A stretch of 64,000 bases of DNA from Vogesella margarita (GCF_028548475.1 NZ_JAQQLE010000006.1:99327-163326); one strand, 5' to 3'; counted from the first letter of the stretch, positions 25,979 through 34,714 are shown. Notes: generated by a model not told the origin, from the sequence alone. Made by a program: numbers and translations.

Positions 25979-27508
25979 ATGCCGCATCCCAAGGACTATC
26001 TAGAACGCATTCTTACTTCCAACGTCTACGACGTGGCCATCGAGAGCCCGCTGGACGTGGCCGCCAATCTCAGTCGCCGCACCGGCAACACCATCCTGCT
26101 CAAGCGCGAAGACTTGCAGCCGGTGTTCTCGTTCAAGCTGCGCGGCGCCTACAACAAGATGTCCAAGCTCACGCCCGAGCAGCTGGCCCGCGGCGTGATT
26201 ACCGCCAGCGCCGGCAACCACGCGCAGGGCGTGGCGCTGTCGGCGCAGCGCATCGGCTGTGAAGCCACCATCGTGATGCCGGTCACCACCCCGCAGGTGA
26301 AGATCGACGGCGTCACCCGCCGCGGCGGCAAGGTGGTGCTGGCCGGCGAATCGTTCAGCGACGCCTATCAGCACACCATGAAACTGGTGGCCGAAAACGG
26401 CATGACCTACATCCCGCCGTTTGACGATCCGGACGTGATCGCCGGCCAGGGCACCATCGGCATGGAAATCCTGCGCCAGCACCCCGGCCCGATCGACGCG
26501 GTATTCGTAGCCATCGGCGGCGGCGGCCTCGCCGCGGGCGTGGCCAGCTACATCAAACGCCTGAAGCCGGAAATCAGGATCATCGGCGTGCAGCCGGTCG
26601 ATTCCGACGCCATGAGGCAGTCGATCGAGGCCGGCCACCGTGTCGAGCTGAAGGACGTCGGCCTGTTCGCCGACGGCGTGGCGGTGAAGCTGGTGGGCGA
26701 GGAAACCTTCCGCATCTGCCGCGAGCTGCTGGACGAGATCATGCTGGTCGATACCGACGCCATCTGCGCCGCGATCAAGGACATCTTCGAGGACACCCGT
26801 TCCATCACCGAACCGGCCGGCGCGCTGGCGGTGGCGGCGGTCAAGAGCTATATCGAGCGCGAAGGCTGCAGCGGCAAGACCCTTGTCGCCATCAACTGCG
26901 GCGCCAACATGAACTTCGACCGCCTGCGCCACGTGTCCGAGCGTTCGGAGCTGGGCGAGCGGCGCGAGGCGGTGATCGCGGTCACCATCCCGGAGAAACC
27001 GGGCAGCTTCAAGAAGTTCTGCAGCGTGGTCGGCAACCGCAACATCACCGAGTTCAACTACCGCTTTGCCGATCCGAGCATCGCCCACGTGTTCGTCGGC
27101 GTGCAGATCACCGGTCGCGAAGACGTTGGCCGCATCGTAGCCGACCTGCAGAGCAACGAGCTGGACGGGCTAGACCTGACCGACAACGAGCTGGCCAAGC
27201 TGCACATCCGCCACCTGGTCGGTGGCCACGCGCCGCAGCTGAAGGACGAGCGCGTGTTCCGCTTCGAGTTCCCCGAGCGTCCGGGCGCGCTGATGCGCTT
27301 CCTGGAGGCGATGCACACTAATTGGAACATCAGCCTGTTCCACTACCGCAACCACGGCGCCGACTATGCGCGCGTGCTGGTCGGCATCCAGGTGCCAAGC
27401 GAGGACAACGCCGCATTCCAGCAATTCCTCGACAGCCTCGGCTACCCGTGCGTGGAAGAAACCAACAACCCGGCGTACAAGCTGTTCCTCGGCAAGACCG
27501 TCCGCTGA
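25979..27508 (+). CDS. ilvA: Threonine ammonia-lyase, biosynthetic
   Basis: 509 residues. The PLP Lys is in FSFKLRGAYNKM (near residue 58), with the Ser/Gly-rich phosphate loop AIGGGGLAAG. Two C-terminal ACT-like regulatory repeats (about 330-505; GSFKKFCSVVG and GALMRFLEAM) mark the long allosteric form that deaminates threonine to 2-oxobutanoate for isoleucine and is inhibited by it. The start at 25979 has little Shine-Dalgarno. An inverted pair of dispersed repeats follows the stop, before gph. Confidence 0.96.
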   Translation: MPHPKDYLERILTSNVYDVAIESPLDVAANLSRRTGNTILLKREDLQPVFSFKLRGAYNKMSKLTPEQLARGVITASAGNHAQGVALSAQRIGCEATIVMPVTTPQVKIDGVTRRGGKVVLAGESFSDAYQHTMKLVAENGMTYIPPFDDPDVIAGQGTIGMEILRQHPGPIDAVFVAIGGGGLAAGVASYIKRLKPEIRIIGVQPVDSDAMRQSIEAGHRVELKDVGLFADGVAVKLVGEETFRICRELLDEIMLVDTDAICAAIKDIFEDTRSITEPAGALAVAAVKSYIEREGCSGKTLVAINCGANMNFDRLRHVSERSELGERREAVIAVTIPEKPGSFKKFCSVVGNRNITEFNYRFADPSIAHVFVGVQITGREDVGRIVADLQSNELDGLDLTDNELAKLHIRHLVGGHAPQLKDERVFRFEFPERPGALMRFLEAMHTNWNISLFHYRNHGADYARVLVGIQVPSEDNAAFQQFLDSLGYPCVEETNNPAYKLFLGKTVR

Positions 27509-27523
27509 ACCGCCCCGCCCGCC

Positions 27524-27554
27524 TGCGGCCAACCTTGCCTCAAGGTTGGCCGCA
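27524..27554. terminator. Inverted pair of dispersed 13-mer between ilvA and gph
   Basis: TGCGGCCAACCTT (27524-27536) and AAGGTTGGCCGCA (27542-27554) around GCCTC make a long stem just after ilvA, 26 bases before the gph ATG. Confidence 0.75.
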
Positions 27555-27580
27555 ACTCATTACCGGAGACCTCAGCAATC

Positions 27581-28231
27581 ATGATCAAGGCCGTACTGTT
27601 TGACCTTGACGGCACCCTGGCCGACACCGCCCGCGACCTGGGCGCCGCCCTCAACCGCCTGCTGGCCGAGGAAGGCCTGCCGCCACAACCGTACGCGGCG
27701 GTGCGCCCGATCGCCAGCCACGGCGCGCGCGGCCTGGTCAGCCTCGGCTTCGGCATCGACAAGACCCACCCGCGCTTCGAGGAATACCGGCTGCGCTTTC
27801 TGGATCTGTACGAGCACAGCTTTGCCGACGAGACGGTACTGTTCGACGACATCAACGCGCTGCTGCGCGAAATCGACGCCCGCGGCCTGAAGTGGGGCAT
27901 CGTCACCAACAAGCCGATGCGCTTCACCGACCGGCTGGTGCCGGCGCTGCCGTTCGCGGTGCCGCCGGCGGTGGTGGTCAGCGGCGACACCGTCGGCGTC
28001 GCCAAGCCGGACCCGGCACCGATGCTGCACGCGGCGCAGCAGATCGACATCGCACCGGAGCACTGCCTGTATGTCGGCGATGCCGAGCGCGACATCCAGG
28101 CCGGCCGCGCGGTCGGCATGAAAACGGTGCTGGTCAACTGGGGCTATATCGCCGACAGCGACGACACCGACAGCTGGCAGGCCGACATCACCATCGACCA
28201 GCCACTGGCGCTGCTGCCCCACCTGTCCTGA
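27581..28231 (+). CDS. gph: Phosphoglycolate phosphatase (HAD family)
   Basis: 216 residues with the HAD motifs FDLDGTLADT (nucleophile Asp near residue 8), the Thr motif GIVTNKP, Lys in GVAKPDP and the metal motif YVGDAERDIQAG. It should hydrolyse 2-phosphoglycolate formed in DNA repair. The protein is slightly shorter than most Gph proteins, and N-acetylmuramic acid 6-phosphate phosphatase (MupP) is a close alternative. It is flanked on both sides by repeat-pair hairpins, so it is an isolated unit. Confidence 0.88.
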   Translation: MIKAVLFDLDGTLADTARDLGAALNRLLAEEGLPPQPYAAVRPIASHGARGLVSLGFGIDKTHPRFEEYRLRFLDLYEHSFADETVLFDDINALLREIDARGLKWGIVTNKPMRFTDRLVPALPFAVPPAVVVSGDTVGVAKPDPAPMLHAAQQIDIAPEHCLYVGDAERDIQAGRAVGMKTVLVNWGYIADSDDTDSWQADITIDQPLALLPHLS

Positions 28232-28237
28232 CACCAC

Positions 28238-28277
28238 AAGGTTGGCCGCAATGCCCCGCGGCATTGCGGCCAACCTT
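28238..28277. terminator. Inverted pair of dispersed 13-mer after gph
   Basis: AAGGTTGGCCGCA (28238-28250) and TGCGGCCAACCTT (28265-28277). The stem extends inward (ATGCC...GGCAT) and TTTTG follows, so it can end the gph and the convergent mini-gene transcripts. Confidence 0.85.
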
Positions 28278-28305
28278 TTGCCACCCTCACCCTCCGTACG
28301 GCGCC

Positions 28306-28485
28306 TCAGCCGGACAACGCCACCAGCGGCGGCGACTCGCCCGGCACCTCATGCTGGTGCCAGCGCACATAGCAGGCCAGCCCGCAGTAATGCGCCACAT
28401 AGTCGGTCACCTCGCACTCGCCACTATCGGGCGGCAGGCTGTCGAGGCAAACGCTGCACTCCAGTACGGTATCCACGGCATCCAT
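28306..28485 (-). CDS. Cys-rich mini-protein (possible zinc ribbon)
   Basis: 59 residues from the ATG at 28485, chosen for GGGGAG six bases upstream. Seven residues can bind metal: ECSVCLDS, GECEV, HYCGLACYVRWH. The paired Cys-x2-Cys and Cys-x3-Cys suggest a small zinc-binding knuckle. There is no signal peptide. I do not recognise a family. It converges on gph, sharing its hairpin. Confidence 0.62.
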   Translation of the reverse strand: MDAVDTVLECSVCLDSLPPDSGECEVTDYVAHYCGLACYVRWHQHEVPGESPPLVALSG

Positions 28486-28769
28486 CACACACTCCCCGCA
28501 AACAACAAGCCTGCTTTAACGCTAGGCCACCCTGCACCGGGCGGGAAATCGATTATCGCAATGCCGTCAATAGCTTGCCGCCCTGACCAGCCGCCAGCCA
28601 ACGGCGCCGCGACCATCACCACTCTCCGCCTACCCCGCCCTCCCGCCAGTCGCGCAGACCGGCAAGGACAGGCACCGCCGGAACAACGACCAGCCAGCCG
28701 CCATTGCGGAGCCGTGCAGAAATCGCGAATTGAATCAAGCCACTACTGGCGCGTGGCTATACGTTCAGG
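28486..28769. other. Intergenic region upstream of ssrA
   Basis: About 284 bases between the Cys-rich mini-gene and the ssrA promoter. Nothing beyond the two flanking promoters is recognised. Confidence 0.5.
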
Positions 28770-28775
28770 TATACT
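28770..28775 (+). promoter_or_regulatory. -10 element of ssrA promoter
   Basis: TATACT, 17 bases before the mature tmRNA 5' end. The -35 region (around 28747) is weak. Confidence 0.6.
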
Positions 28776-28791
28776 GAAGTTCTTCAGATGT

Positions 28792-29156
28792 GGGGGCGAC
28801 CTGGTTTCGACGGGGGTTGCGAAGCAGAAGAGGGCATACCGGGATCTCAGACTTCCCGTAAAACACTGAATTTATTTAGTCGCAAACGACGAAAACTACG
28901 CTCTAGCAGCCTAACGGCCGGCTAGACACTACAACGGTTCGCAGATGGGCCGGGGGCGTCAAAACCCTGTAGTGTCACTTTACATCTGCTAGTGTTGTGT
29001 CGGGTTACTTGGCACAATGCGAACCAAAAGGTAACTCGCCAAAGCTCAGCCTGTCCGTCGGCGTAGTGGAGGTTAAATCCAAATGACACGACTAAGTATG
29101 TAGAACTCTCTGTGTAGGATTTCCGGACGCGGGTTCGATTCCCGCCGCCTCCACCA
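28792..29156 (+). ncRNA. ssrA: tmRNA
   Basis: The 5' end GGGGGCGACCTGGTTTCGAC and the 3' end with the T-loop (GGGTTCGATTCCCGCC) and CCTCCACCA pair as the tRNA-like domain. The resume reading frame at 28882-28914 encodes the tag ANDENYALAA and a TAA stop. With SmpB it rescues stalled ribosomes and tags the nascent chain for degradation. Length 365 bases including CCA. No integrase or attachment duplicate follows. Confidence 0.97.
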
Positions 29157-29186
29157 CCAACATCAAGTCAAATCAATGACTTAGCA

Positions 29187-29218
29187 AAAATAGCCCACCT
29201 TGCGTGGGCTATTTTTTT
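29187..29218 (+). terminator. Rho-independent terminator after ssrA
   Basis: A 12-bp stem (AAAATAGCCCAC and complement), loop CTTGC, followed by seven T. Confidence 0.93.
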
Positions 29219-29633
29219 GGGCTTTTTGAGGCCGTTTGGTCAGCTTTTCCGTCAGCTTTTTTTCTTCTGTGCCTTCGCATTATTTTTGGCACAGTTTTAT
29301 GCTGCTTTTGCCCCCCTCCCCACCGCATAATTTGCGCTTATTTCGACTCCAGCCCGCCTCCGCGACCAGGCATTTTTATGCCCTGCCTTCATAAACCGTT
29401 AAAACCGGCCATATCGCAATATATCTCGCCAGAAAACCTTATTTTTCATGATTAGCACGATAATTTCACTTTATTTCAGGAACTTGTCAGCCTGAGATAG
29501 TCAATAAATAATCAACTCACGCAAATCAAGAACAGCCGACAAAATCACATCCGCGCTGGCCAACAGGCCGTTTCCGGACTACACCGGGTTAGTAGTCCTT
29601 GTCATTGGCTGTTCGATTCATAAAAGGATAGCG
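29219..29633. other. AT-rich intergenic region between ssrA and antiporter gene
   Basis: 415 bases, AT-richer than the rest. The open frame 29204-29455 starts in the terminator and is hydrophobic and unrecognised; I do not call it. It presumably holds the antiporter promoter. Confidence 0.5.
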
Positions 29634-31331
29634 ATGCCGCACGATATTTCCCTGATCTCCACTATCGCCGCCGGGCTGGGGCTGGCCATGTTGTTCGGCT
29701 ATGCCGCCACCCGTCTGGCCATGCCGCCGCTGGTCGGCTATCTGCTGGCCGGGGTGCTGATCGGCCCCTCCACGCCCGGTTTTGTTGCCGATGTGGCGTT
29801 GGCCGGTCAATTGTCCGAAATCGGTGTGATGTTGCTGATGTTCGGCGTCGGCCTGCACTTCTCGCTGTCGGACCTGATGGCGGTGAAACGCATTTCAGTG
29901 CCAGGGGCCATCGTGCAGATCGCGGTGGCCACCGCGCTGGGGGCGGCGACAGCCCTGTACTGGGGTTGGCCAGCGGGTGAGGCACTGGTGTTCGGCTTGT
30001 GCCTGTCGGTGGCCAGCACCGTGGTGCTGCTGCGGGCACTGGAGGACCGGGGGGTGCTGGACAGCGTCAACGGTCGCATCGCCGTCGGCTGGCTGATCGT
30101 CGAAGATCTCGCCATGGTGCTGGTGCTGGTGCTGCTGCCACCACTGAGCGGCCTGCTCGGCGGCGAGGCCGCAAGCGGCGCCAGCAACGGCATGGGCATG
30201 ACGCTGCTGATCACCCTGGCCAAGGTCGCGGCCTTCATCGCGCTGATGCTGATCGTCGGCCGCCGCCTGTTTCCGCGGCTGCTGTGGCTGGTGGCGCGCA
30301 CCGGCTCGCGCGAGCTGTTCACGCTGTGCGTGATCGCCGCGGCGCTATGCGTGGCGCTGGGCTCGGCCAAGCTGTTCGACGTGTCGTTCGCACTGGGCGC
30401 CTTCTTTGCTGGCATGATGATGCGCGAGTCGGAGTTCAGCCACCGCGCTGCCGACGAGTCGCTGCCGCTGCGCGATGCCTTCTCGGTGCTGTTCTTCGTG
30501 TCGGTAGGCATGCTGTTCGACCCGGCGATCCTGCTGCAGGAGCCGCTGAAGGTGCTGGCGGTGGTCACCATCATCATGCTGGGCAAGACCATTGCCGCCA
30601 TCGCACTGGTGCTGCTGTTCCGCTATCCACTCAATACCGCGCTGACGGTCGGCGTCAGCCTGGCGCAAATCGGCGAGTTTTCCTTCATCCTGGCCGGCCT
30701 CGGCATGAGCCTGGGTCTGCTGTCGGCGGCCGGGCAAAGCCTGATCCTGGCCGGCGCACTGATCTCGATCGCGCTCAACGCCGCGCTATTCGGCTGCATC
30801 GCCCCGCTGCAGAACTGGCTGCGCCGGCACTCGCCGCTGGCGCAGAAGCTGGAGCGGCGCGACGACCCGCTGGCCGAGCTGCCAATGTCGGTCGACCAGG
30901 CGCTGCTCACGGGCCAGGTGGTGCTGGTGGGCTACGGTCAGGTGGGGCAGCGCATCGCCAGCCAGCTCGACAAGCTGGCGATCCCCTACGTGGTGGCGGA
31001 CGAAAACCGCGAGCTGATCGAATCGCTGCGTGCCAGCCACATTCCGGCAGTATGCGGCGATGCCGCCGAGGCGGCGGTGCTGATCCAGGCGCATGTCGCC
31101 CGCGCCAGCATGCTGGTGGTGACCGCGCCGGACATCTTCAAGACCCGGCAGATGATCCAGATCGCCCGCACCCTGAACCCGGCGATCGAGGTCATCCTGC
31201 GCACCGGCAACGAGGAGGAAGGCATGCTGCTGGAGAGCGAGCACAGCGGCCATGTGTTCCTGGAAAAACAGGTACTGGCCGACGGCATGGCGCAGCACAT
31301 TGCCGGGCGCTTCCGGCCGGTGCTTCATTAA
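29634..31331 (+). CDS. ybaL: CPA2-family cation/proton antiporter with RCK domain (YbaL-like)
   Basis: 565 residues, close to YbaL length. About 12 membrane helices (1-390) include PPLVGYLLAGVLIGP and the conserved FALGAFFAGMMM. A cytosolic RCK/TrkA-N domain begins near 430 with the nucleotide motif VLVGYGQVG. It probably exchanges K+ for H+ across the inner membrane under NAD(H) or AMP control; KefB/KefC are the alternative names, but no KefF/KefG-type quinone reductase lies beside it. AAGGAT lies 4 bases before the ATG. A MITE-like repeat follows the stop. Confidence 0.9.
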   Translation: MPHDISLISTIAAGLGLAMLFGYAATRLAMPPLVGYLLAGVLIGPSTPGFVADVALAGQLSEIGVMLLMFGVGLHFSLSDLMAVKRISVPGAIVQIAVATALGAATALYWGWPAGEALVFGLCLSVASTVVLLRALEDRGVLDSVNGRIAVGWLIVEDLAMVLVLVLLPPLSGLLGGEAASGASNGMGMTLLITLAKVAAFIALMLIVGRRLFPRLLWLVARTGSRELFTLCVIAAALCVALGSAKLFDVSFALGAFFAGMMMRESEFSHRAADESLPLRDAFSVLFFVSVGMLFDPAILLQEPLKVLAVVTIIMLGKTIAAIALVLLFRYPLNTALTVGVSLAQIGEFSFILAGLGMSLGLLSAAGQSLILAGALISIALNAALFGCIAPLQNWLRRHSPLAQKLERRDDPLAELPMSVDQALLTGQVVLVGYGQVGQRIASQLDKLAIPYVVADENRELIESLRASHIPAVCGDAAEAAVLIQAHVARASMLVVTAPDIFKTRQMIQIARTLNPAIEVILRTGNEEEGMLLESEHSGHVFLEKQVLADGMAQHIAGRFRPVLH

Positions 31332-31336
31332 AAACC

Positions 31337-31489
31337 CAAAGCGTGTTCACGATCTCGCACGCTCGCGCAAGACAGGGAAAAACGGCTGAGAAAGCGGCTT
31401 TATCCAGATATAAACAAGCATTCCGAAGCCGTTTTCAACGTCGTATCGCCCCGTTTAGATCAAGTCGCAGCAGCTCGTGAACAGGTTCT
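31337..31489. mobile_element. MITE-like repeat, copy 2 (about 153 bp)
   Basis: Same family as 8173-8314: left end CGTGTTCACGATCTCG, interior AAACGGCTGAG and GCATTCCGAAGCCGTTTTCAACG, right end CTCGTGAACAGGTTCT. It is about 10 bases longer near the right end and more diverged. The right end supplies the first base of the exonuclease stop codon. Confidence 0.75.
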
Positions 31490-32091
31490 CAGTGCTGCTG
31501 CAGGAACTGCGGCACCTTGGCCGCGGTGACGGCCTGCAGCTTGCACAGCAGCGCGTGCGTCACCGGCTGACGGCAGGCGCGCGCCATGGTCTGGCCGAGG
31601 TGCAGCAGCAGGTTGGCCGCCATCTCGGCATCGGCCAGCGCGCGGTGGGCGCGGCCGGTGGCCGGCAGCGCGGCCCAGCGCGTCAGCGTGCCCAGCTTGT
31701 GATCCGGCGCCTGCGGCAGCAGCCGGCGCGACAGCAACAGGGTGCAGACAAAGTCCTGCGTCCGTACCAGACCGCACTGCGCCAGCTCGAAATCCCAGAA
31801 CTTGCGGTCGAAGCTGGCATTGTGTGCCACCAGCGGGGTGGAGCCGACGAAGTTGGCCGCATCGCGCATCACGCCCGCCGCGGGCGGTGCTGCGCGCAGC
31901 ATGGCATTGCTGATGCCGGTCAGCTGCTCGATCATCGGCGGCACGCGCACGCCGGCGTTCATCAGGCTCTGGAAACGGTCGACGATGACGCCCCCCTCCA
32001 GCATCACGATACCGATTTCCGTGGCTCGCCCTTCCCGCCCCGGCGTGATGCCGGTGGTTTCGAAGTCGATCACGGCCACACGTTCGATCAT
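31489..32091 (-). CDS. DnaQ-like 3'-5' exonuclease
   Basis: 200 residues from the ATG at 32091, which overlaps the stop of the small upstream gene (ATGA). Exo I is VAVIDFETTG, Exo II is PLVAHNASFDRKF, and Exo III is HRALADAEMAA, giving the DEDDh set. It is shorter than the polymerase III epsilon subunit and lacks an obvious clamp-binding tail; a stand-alone exonuclease role in DNA repair or RNA processing is likely. The stop codon sits at the edge of a MITE-like repeat. Confidence 0.88.
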   Translation of the reverse strand: MIERVAVIDFETTGITPGREGRATEIGIVMLEGGVIVDRFQSLMNAGVRVPPMIEQLTGISNAMLRAAPPAAGVMRDAANFVGSTPLVAHNASFDRKFWDFELAQCGLVRTQDFVCTLLLSRRLLPQAPDHKLGTLTRWAALPATGRAHRALADAEMAANLLLHLGQTMARACRQPVTHALLCKLQAVTAAKVPQFLQQH

Positions 32092-32291
32092 GCCAGCGCC
32101 GCCTTGGCGGCTTCTTCCGGAGTCAGACCGTCGTAGAACTGGTCGGTAAACCACTCGGCCTGCTCTTCGATGTGTTCCTGCGCCTGCGCCAGGGTGGCAC
32201 CACCGGCGACCAGGAAGCCTTCGACTTCTTCGCACCAGGCCAGCAGCGCCAGGGTTTCGTCGTCCAGATCGTGGTCTTTCTTCTTGGCCAT
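32088..32291 (-). CDS. Small acidic hypothetical protein
   Basis: 67 residues from the ATG at 32291 with GAGGAT six to eight bases upstream. Acidic and helical (DLDDETLALLAWCEEVEGFL, GLTPEEAAKAALA), without signal peptide. Family not recognised. Its TGA overlaps the exonuclease start, so it is translated with it. Confidence 0.75.
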   Translation of the reverse strand: MAKKKDHDLDDETLALLAWCEEVEGFLVAGGATLAQAQEHIEEQAEWFTDQFYDGLTPEEAAKAALA

Positions 32292-32359
32292 CGCCGTATC
32301 CTCTTGAATCGTCAACATAAAAATAGCCGCGCATTGTACGCGGCTTTGGCGGGAGCGGC

Positions 32360-32704
32360 TTAACTATCTTGCGGCAGCGTGACCTGCCACGGCACATCGG
32401 TGACCGACAGATGGCAGGCCAGCCGCACCGTCTGCGGCGTGTCCGGCCAAGTGTCGGCCGCCGCCTGCGCGGCGTCGATCAAACCGGCGCGCAGCAGCAC
32501 ATTGCGCTCCTTGCGGCCAACCTTGACCGTGGCCGGCTGGCCCGCGTGCGCGATGTGCACCGCGCAGGTGCCACAGGTACCCTGCCCGCAGCGCCAGTGC
32601 AACGGCACCTCGTGAAAACGCGCCACGTCGATCAGCAGGTCGCCGGTACAGGCGTCGACCTCGGCCAGCACCTGCCCGTCGCGCAGGAATTGCAGCGTGG
32701 TCAC
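32360..32704 (-). CDS. [2Fe-2S] ferredoxin
   Basis: 114 residues from a GTG at 32704 overlapping the moeA stop (GTGA). Plant-type ligands are in CGQGTCGTCAVH with a fourth Cys in VRLACHLSV. The N-terminus (LQFLRDGQVLAEV) forms the ferredoxin beta-grasp. A dispersed 13-mer at 32512-32524 encodes VKVGRK. It follows moeA with overlap, so the two are one unit, but a direct role in molybdenum cofactor synthesis is not established. Its redox partner is unknown. Confidence 0.88.
   Translation of the reverse strand: MTTLQFLRDGQVLAEVDACTGDLLIDVARFHEVPLHWRCGQGTCGTCAVHIAHAGQPATVKVGRKERNVLLRAGLIDAAQAAADTWPDTPQTVRLACHLSVTDVPWQVTLPQDS
32512..32524 (-). repeat. Dispersed 13-mer, exact copy (in ferredoxin gene)
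   Basis: TGCGGCCAACCTT on the plus strand; the gene reads Lys-Val-Gly-Arg. Confidence 0.9.
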
Positions 32705-33888
32705 AGCGGATACACCGGCAGCAGGTCGCCCGGCTGCACGCTCTGCCCCGGCTGCAGGCGCACCAGACCGTCGGCCCAAGCGCAGGAAGTCAACACGCCG
32801 GAGCCCTGGTTGGCGAAGCGTTGCAGTTGCTGGGCGCCATCCTGCTCCACGATGCGCACGCGCAGGAATTCCTCGCGCTTCTGGTCCGGCTTGAGCCAGT
32901 CGAAAGCGGCCGGCAGCAGGCGCGGCTGCGGCCAACCTTGCACCGTCTCGCCCATGCGCGCGCGCAGGAAATCGCGCACCAGCACCGCAAAGGTGACGTA
33001 GCCGGACACCGGGTTGCCGGGCAGACCGATGAAGTCGGCGTCGCCGATGCGGCCGCTGGCCAGCGGCTTGCCCGGCTTGATCGCGATCTTCCACAGCTGC
33101 AGCTCGCCCTCGGCCTCCACCGCCGCCTTGACGTGATCCTCCTCCCCCACCGACACCCCGCCGCAGGTCATCACCACGTCGGCCCGCACGGCGGCATCGC
33201 GCAGCGCGGCGCGGGTGGCGTCCAGCCGGTCGGCGATGATACCCAGATCGATCACCTCGCAGCCGAGCTGCCGCAACGCCGGCACCAGCCAGTAGCGGTT
33301 CGAGTTGTAGATCTTGCCGGCCGGTGCCGCCTCGCCCAGCTCCACCAGCTCGTCACCGGTGAAGAACACCGCCACCTTCAGGCGGCGATACACCGCCAGC
33401 TGCGGCTGGCCGATGGCGGCGGCGACGCCGAGGTCGGCATCGCGCAAACGTTGGCCGCAGGCCAGCACCACCTGGCCGACGGCGATGTCCTCGCCACGGC
33501 GGCGGATGTTCTGCCCGATACGCACCGGCGCGGTGAAGCGCACGCTGCCGTCATCCTGCAGCTCGGCCTGTTCCTGCATCACCACCGCGTCGGCCTGCGG
33601 CGGGATCACCGCGCCGGTAAAGATGCGCGCCGCGCTGCCGGCGGCCAGTACCTGCGGCAGCGTACCGGCGGGAATGCGCTGACTGACCGGCAAGACGTTG
33701 GCCGCATCGGCGGCGCGCACGGCGTAGCCGTCCATCGCGCTGTTGTCATGAGGTGGCACGTCCAGCGGCGAGACCAGCTCGCGTGCCAGCACGCGACCGG
33801 CGGCGTCCAGCAGCGGTACCTGCTCGATATCAGCGACGACACGGGCACGCGAAAGCAGCCAGTCACGGGTTTGGTCAACTGTTTGCAT
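32701..33888 (-). CDS. moeA: Molybdopterin molybdenumtransferase
   Basis: 395 residues with the expected order: N-domain SPLDVPPHDNSAMDGYAVRA, GAVIPPQADAVVMQE, central domain with STGDEL-like FFTGDELV, GGVSVGEEDH and GLPGNPVS, and a C-terminal beta domain. It inserts molybdate into adenylated molybdopterin. No mogA or moaA lies in the window. The 13-mer at 32927-32939 is read here in a third frame (Gln-Gly-Trp-Pro-Gln). Confidence 0.95.
   Translation of the reverse strand: MQTVDQTRDWLLSRARVVADIEQVPLLDAAGRVLARELVSPLDVPPHDNSAMDGYAVRAADAANVLPVSQRIPAGTLPQVLAAGSAARIFTGAVIPPQADAVVMQEQAELQDDGSVRFTAPVRIGQNIRRRGEDIAVGQVVLACGQRLRDADLGVAAAIGQPQLAVYRRLKVAVFFTGDELVELGEAAPAGKIYNSNRYWLVPALRQLGCEVIDLGIIADRLDATRAALRDAAVRADVVMTCGGVSVGEEDHVKAAVEAEGELQLWKIAIKPGKPLASGRIGDADFIGLPGNPVSGYVTFAVLVRDFLRARMGETVQGWPQPRLLPAAFDWLKPDQKREEFLRVRIVEQDGAQQLQRFANQGSGVLTSCAWADGLVRLQPGQSVQPGDLLPVYPL
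32927..32939 (-). repeat. Dispersed 13-mer, exact copy (in moeA)
   Basis: TGCGGCCAACCTT on the plus strand; moeA reads it as Gln-Gly-Trp-Pro-Gln, a different frame from znuC. Confidence 0.9.
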
Positions 33889-33963
33889 GATAAGGAAACC
33901 GGAACAAGAGAAAGCCGCATCTTCTCACAGACGCGGCGAGGCGGACATCCGCCGCTTGGCGGA

Positions 33964-34176
33964 TCAGGCGGCGCGCCCCAGCGGCAGCGTCGCCGGCGGC
34001 TCCTCGAAGCGCTGCCAGTGGGTGATCAGGATGGTGCTGAGGCCGCAGTCGCGCGCGATGCGCGCCTCGATTTCCTCCAGCACGCGATGGTTGTGGATGG
34101 TGCCGTCCAGCGTCACCTCGGCACGGCGGGTGGCGGCATCATCGGGGCTGACAAACCAGATGCAGTAGTGATTCAT
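33964..34176 (-). CDS. Small hypothetical protein
   Basis: 70 residues from the ATG at 34176 with a strong GGAGGAAGG just upstream. The sequence (NHYCIWFVSPDDAATRRAEV, LSTILITHWQRFEEPP) is soluble. Family not recognised; no signal peptide. It lies between moeA and the glycosylase gene on the same strand. Confidence 0.68.
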   Translation of the reverse strand: MNHYCIWFVSPDDAATRRAEVTLDGTIHNHRVLEEIEARIARDCGLSTILITHWQRFEEPPATLPLGRAA

Positions 34177-34216
34177 GGCCTTCCTCCGACCCGCCGCGCG
34201 CACGGCAGCGGGTTGA

Positions 34217-34702
34217 TTATTGAAGGATATACCGGCCAAGCACCTGCCACTCGGCAAGTTTTTTCTCGAACGGCGTGGTCAGCGCCGGGCTGGACGACGG
34301 CAGCAGCAGGATGTCGAGGCCGCTGGCGGCCAGGGTCGGCGCTACCTTGGCGGCGGTCTTGCCGTTGAAGGCCACCGCCTGCAGCGCCGGCAGCGTCGCC
34401 AGCAGCTCGGACAGCGGATTGAACGCCACCTCGCGGATGTCGCTATCGAGGCTGCCGCGGCGCCGCGCCGAGGCCACCACGTCCCACAAGCCGACGCCCA
34501 GCGCCTGCAGCGCCACCAGCCGCTGCGGATAGGCCAGCGAGGTCAGCTCCACCGCGCCGATCGCCGACAGCAGCCGCCAGAACTGGTTGCGCGGGTGGGC
34601 GTAGTACTGCGCCGCCGCGAGCGAGGCATCGCCCGGCAGCGAGCCGAGGATCAGCAGACGGGTATCGGCGTCAACGACGGGGGGAAAGCTGCTCTTGCGC
34701 AT
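34217..34702 (-). CDS. DNA-deoxyinosine (hypoxanthine) glycosylase, UDG superfamily
   Basis: 161 residues from the ATG at 34702. The motif LLILGSLPGDASLAAAQYY with HPRNQFWRLL is the family hallmark, followed by AVAFNGKTAAKV and LPSSSPAL. It should excise hypoxanthine or related damaged bases from DNA. It starts 10 bases after the rnhB stop. The 13-mer AAGGTTGGCCGCA abuts the ATG and its AAGG serves as Shine-Dalgarno. Confidence 0.88.
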   Translation of the reverse strand: MRKSSFPPVVDADTRLLILGSLPGDASLAAAQYYAHPRNQFWRLLSAIGAVELTSLAYPQRLVALQALGVGLWDVVASARRRGSLDSDIREVAFNPLSELLATLPALQAVAFNGKTAAKVAPTLAASGLDILLLPSSSPALTTPFEKKLAEWQVLGRYILQ

Positions 34703-34714
34703 GCGGCCAACCTT
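34702..34714 (-). repeat. Dispersed 13-mer, exact copy (start of glycosylase gene)
   Basis: TGCGGCCAACCTT on the plus strand. On the coding strand the last base is the A of the ATG, and AAGG lies at ribosome-binding distance. Confidence 0.9.

Noticed and set aside
29204..29455. 83-residue frame after ssrA
   Set aside because: It starts in the ssrA terminator, has no ribosome site and low-complexity hydrophobic sequence.
29157..29633. Integrated island at the tmRNA 3' end
   Set aside because: tmRNA genes are frequent integration sites, but there is no integrase and no duplicated 3' end; the next gene is a housekeeping antiporter.
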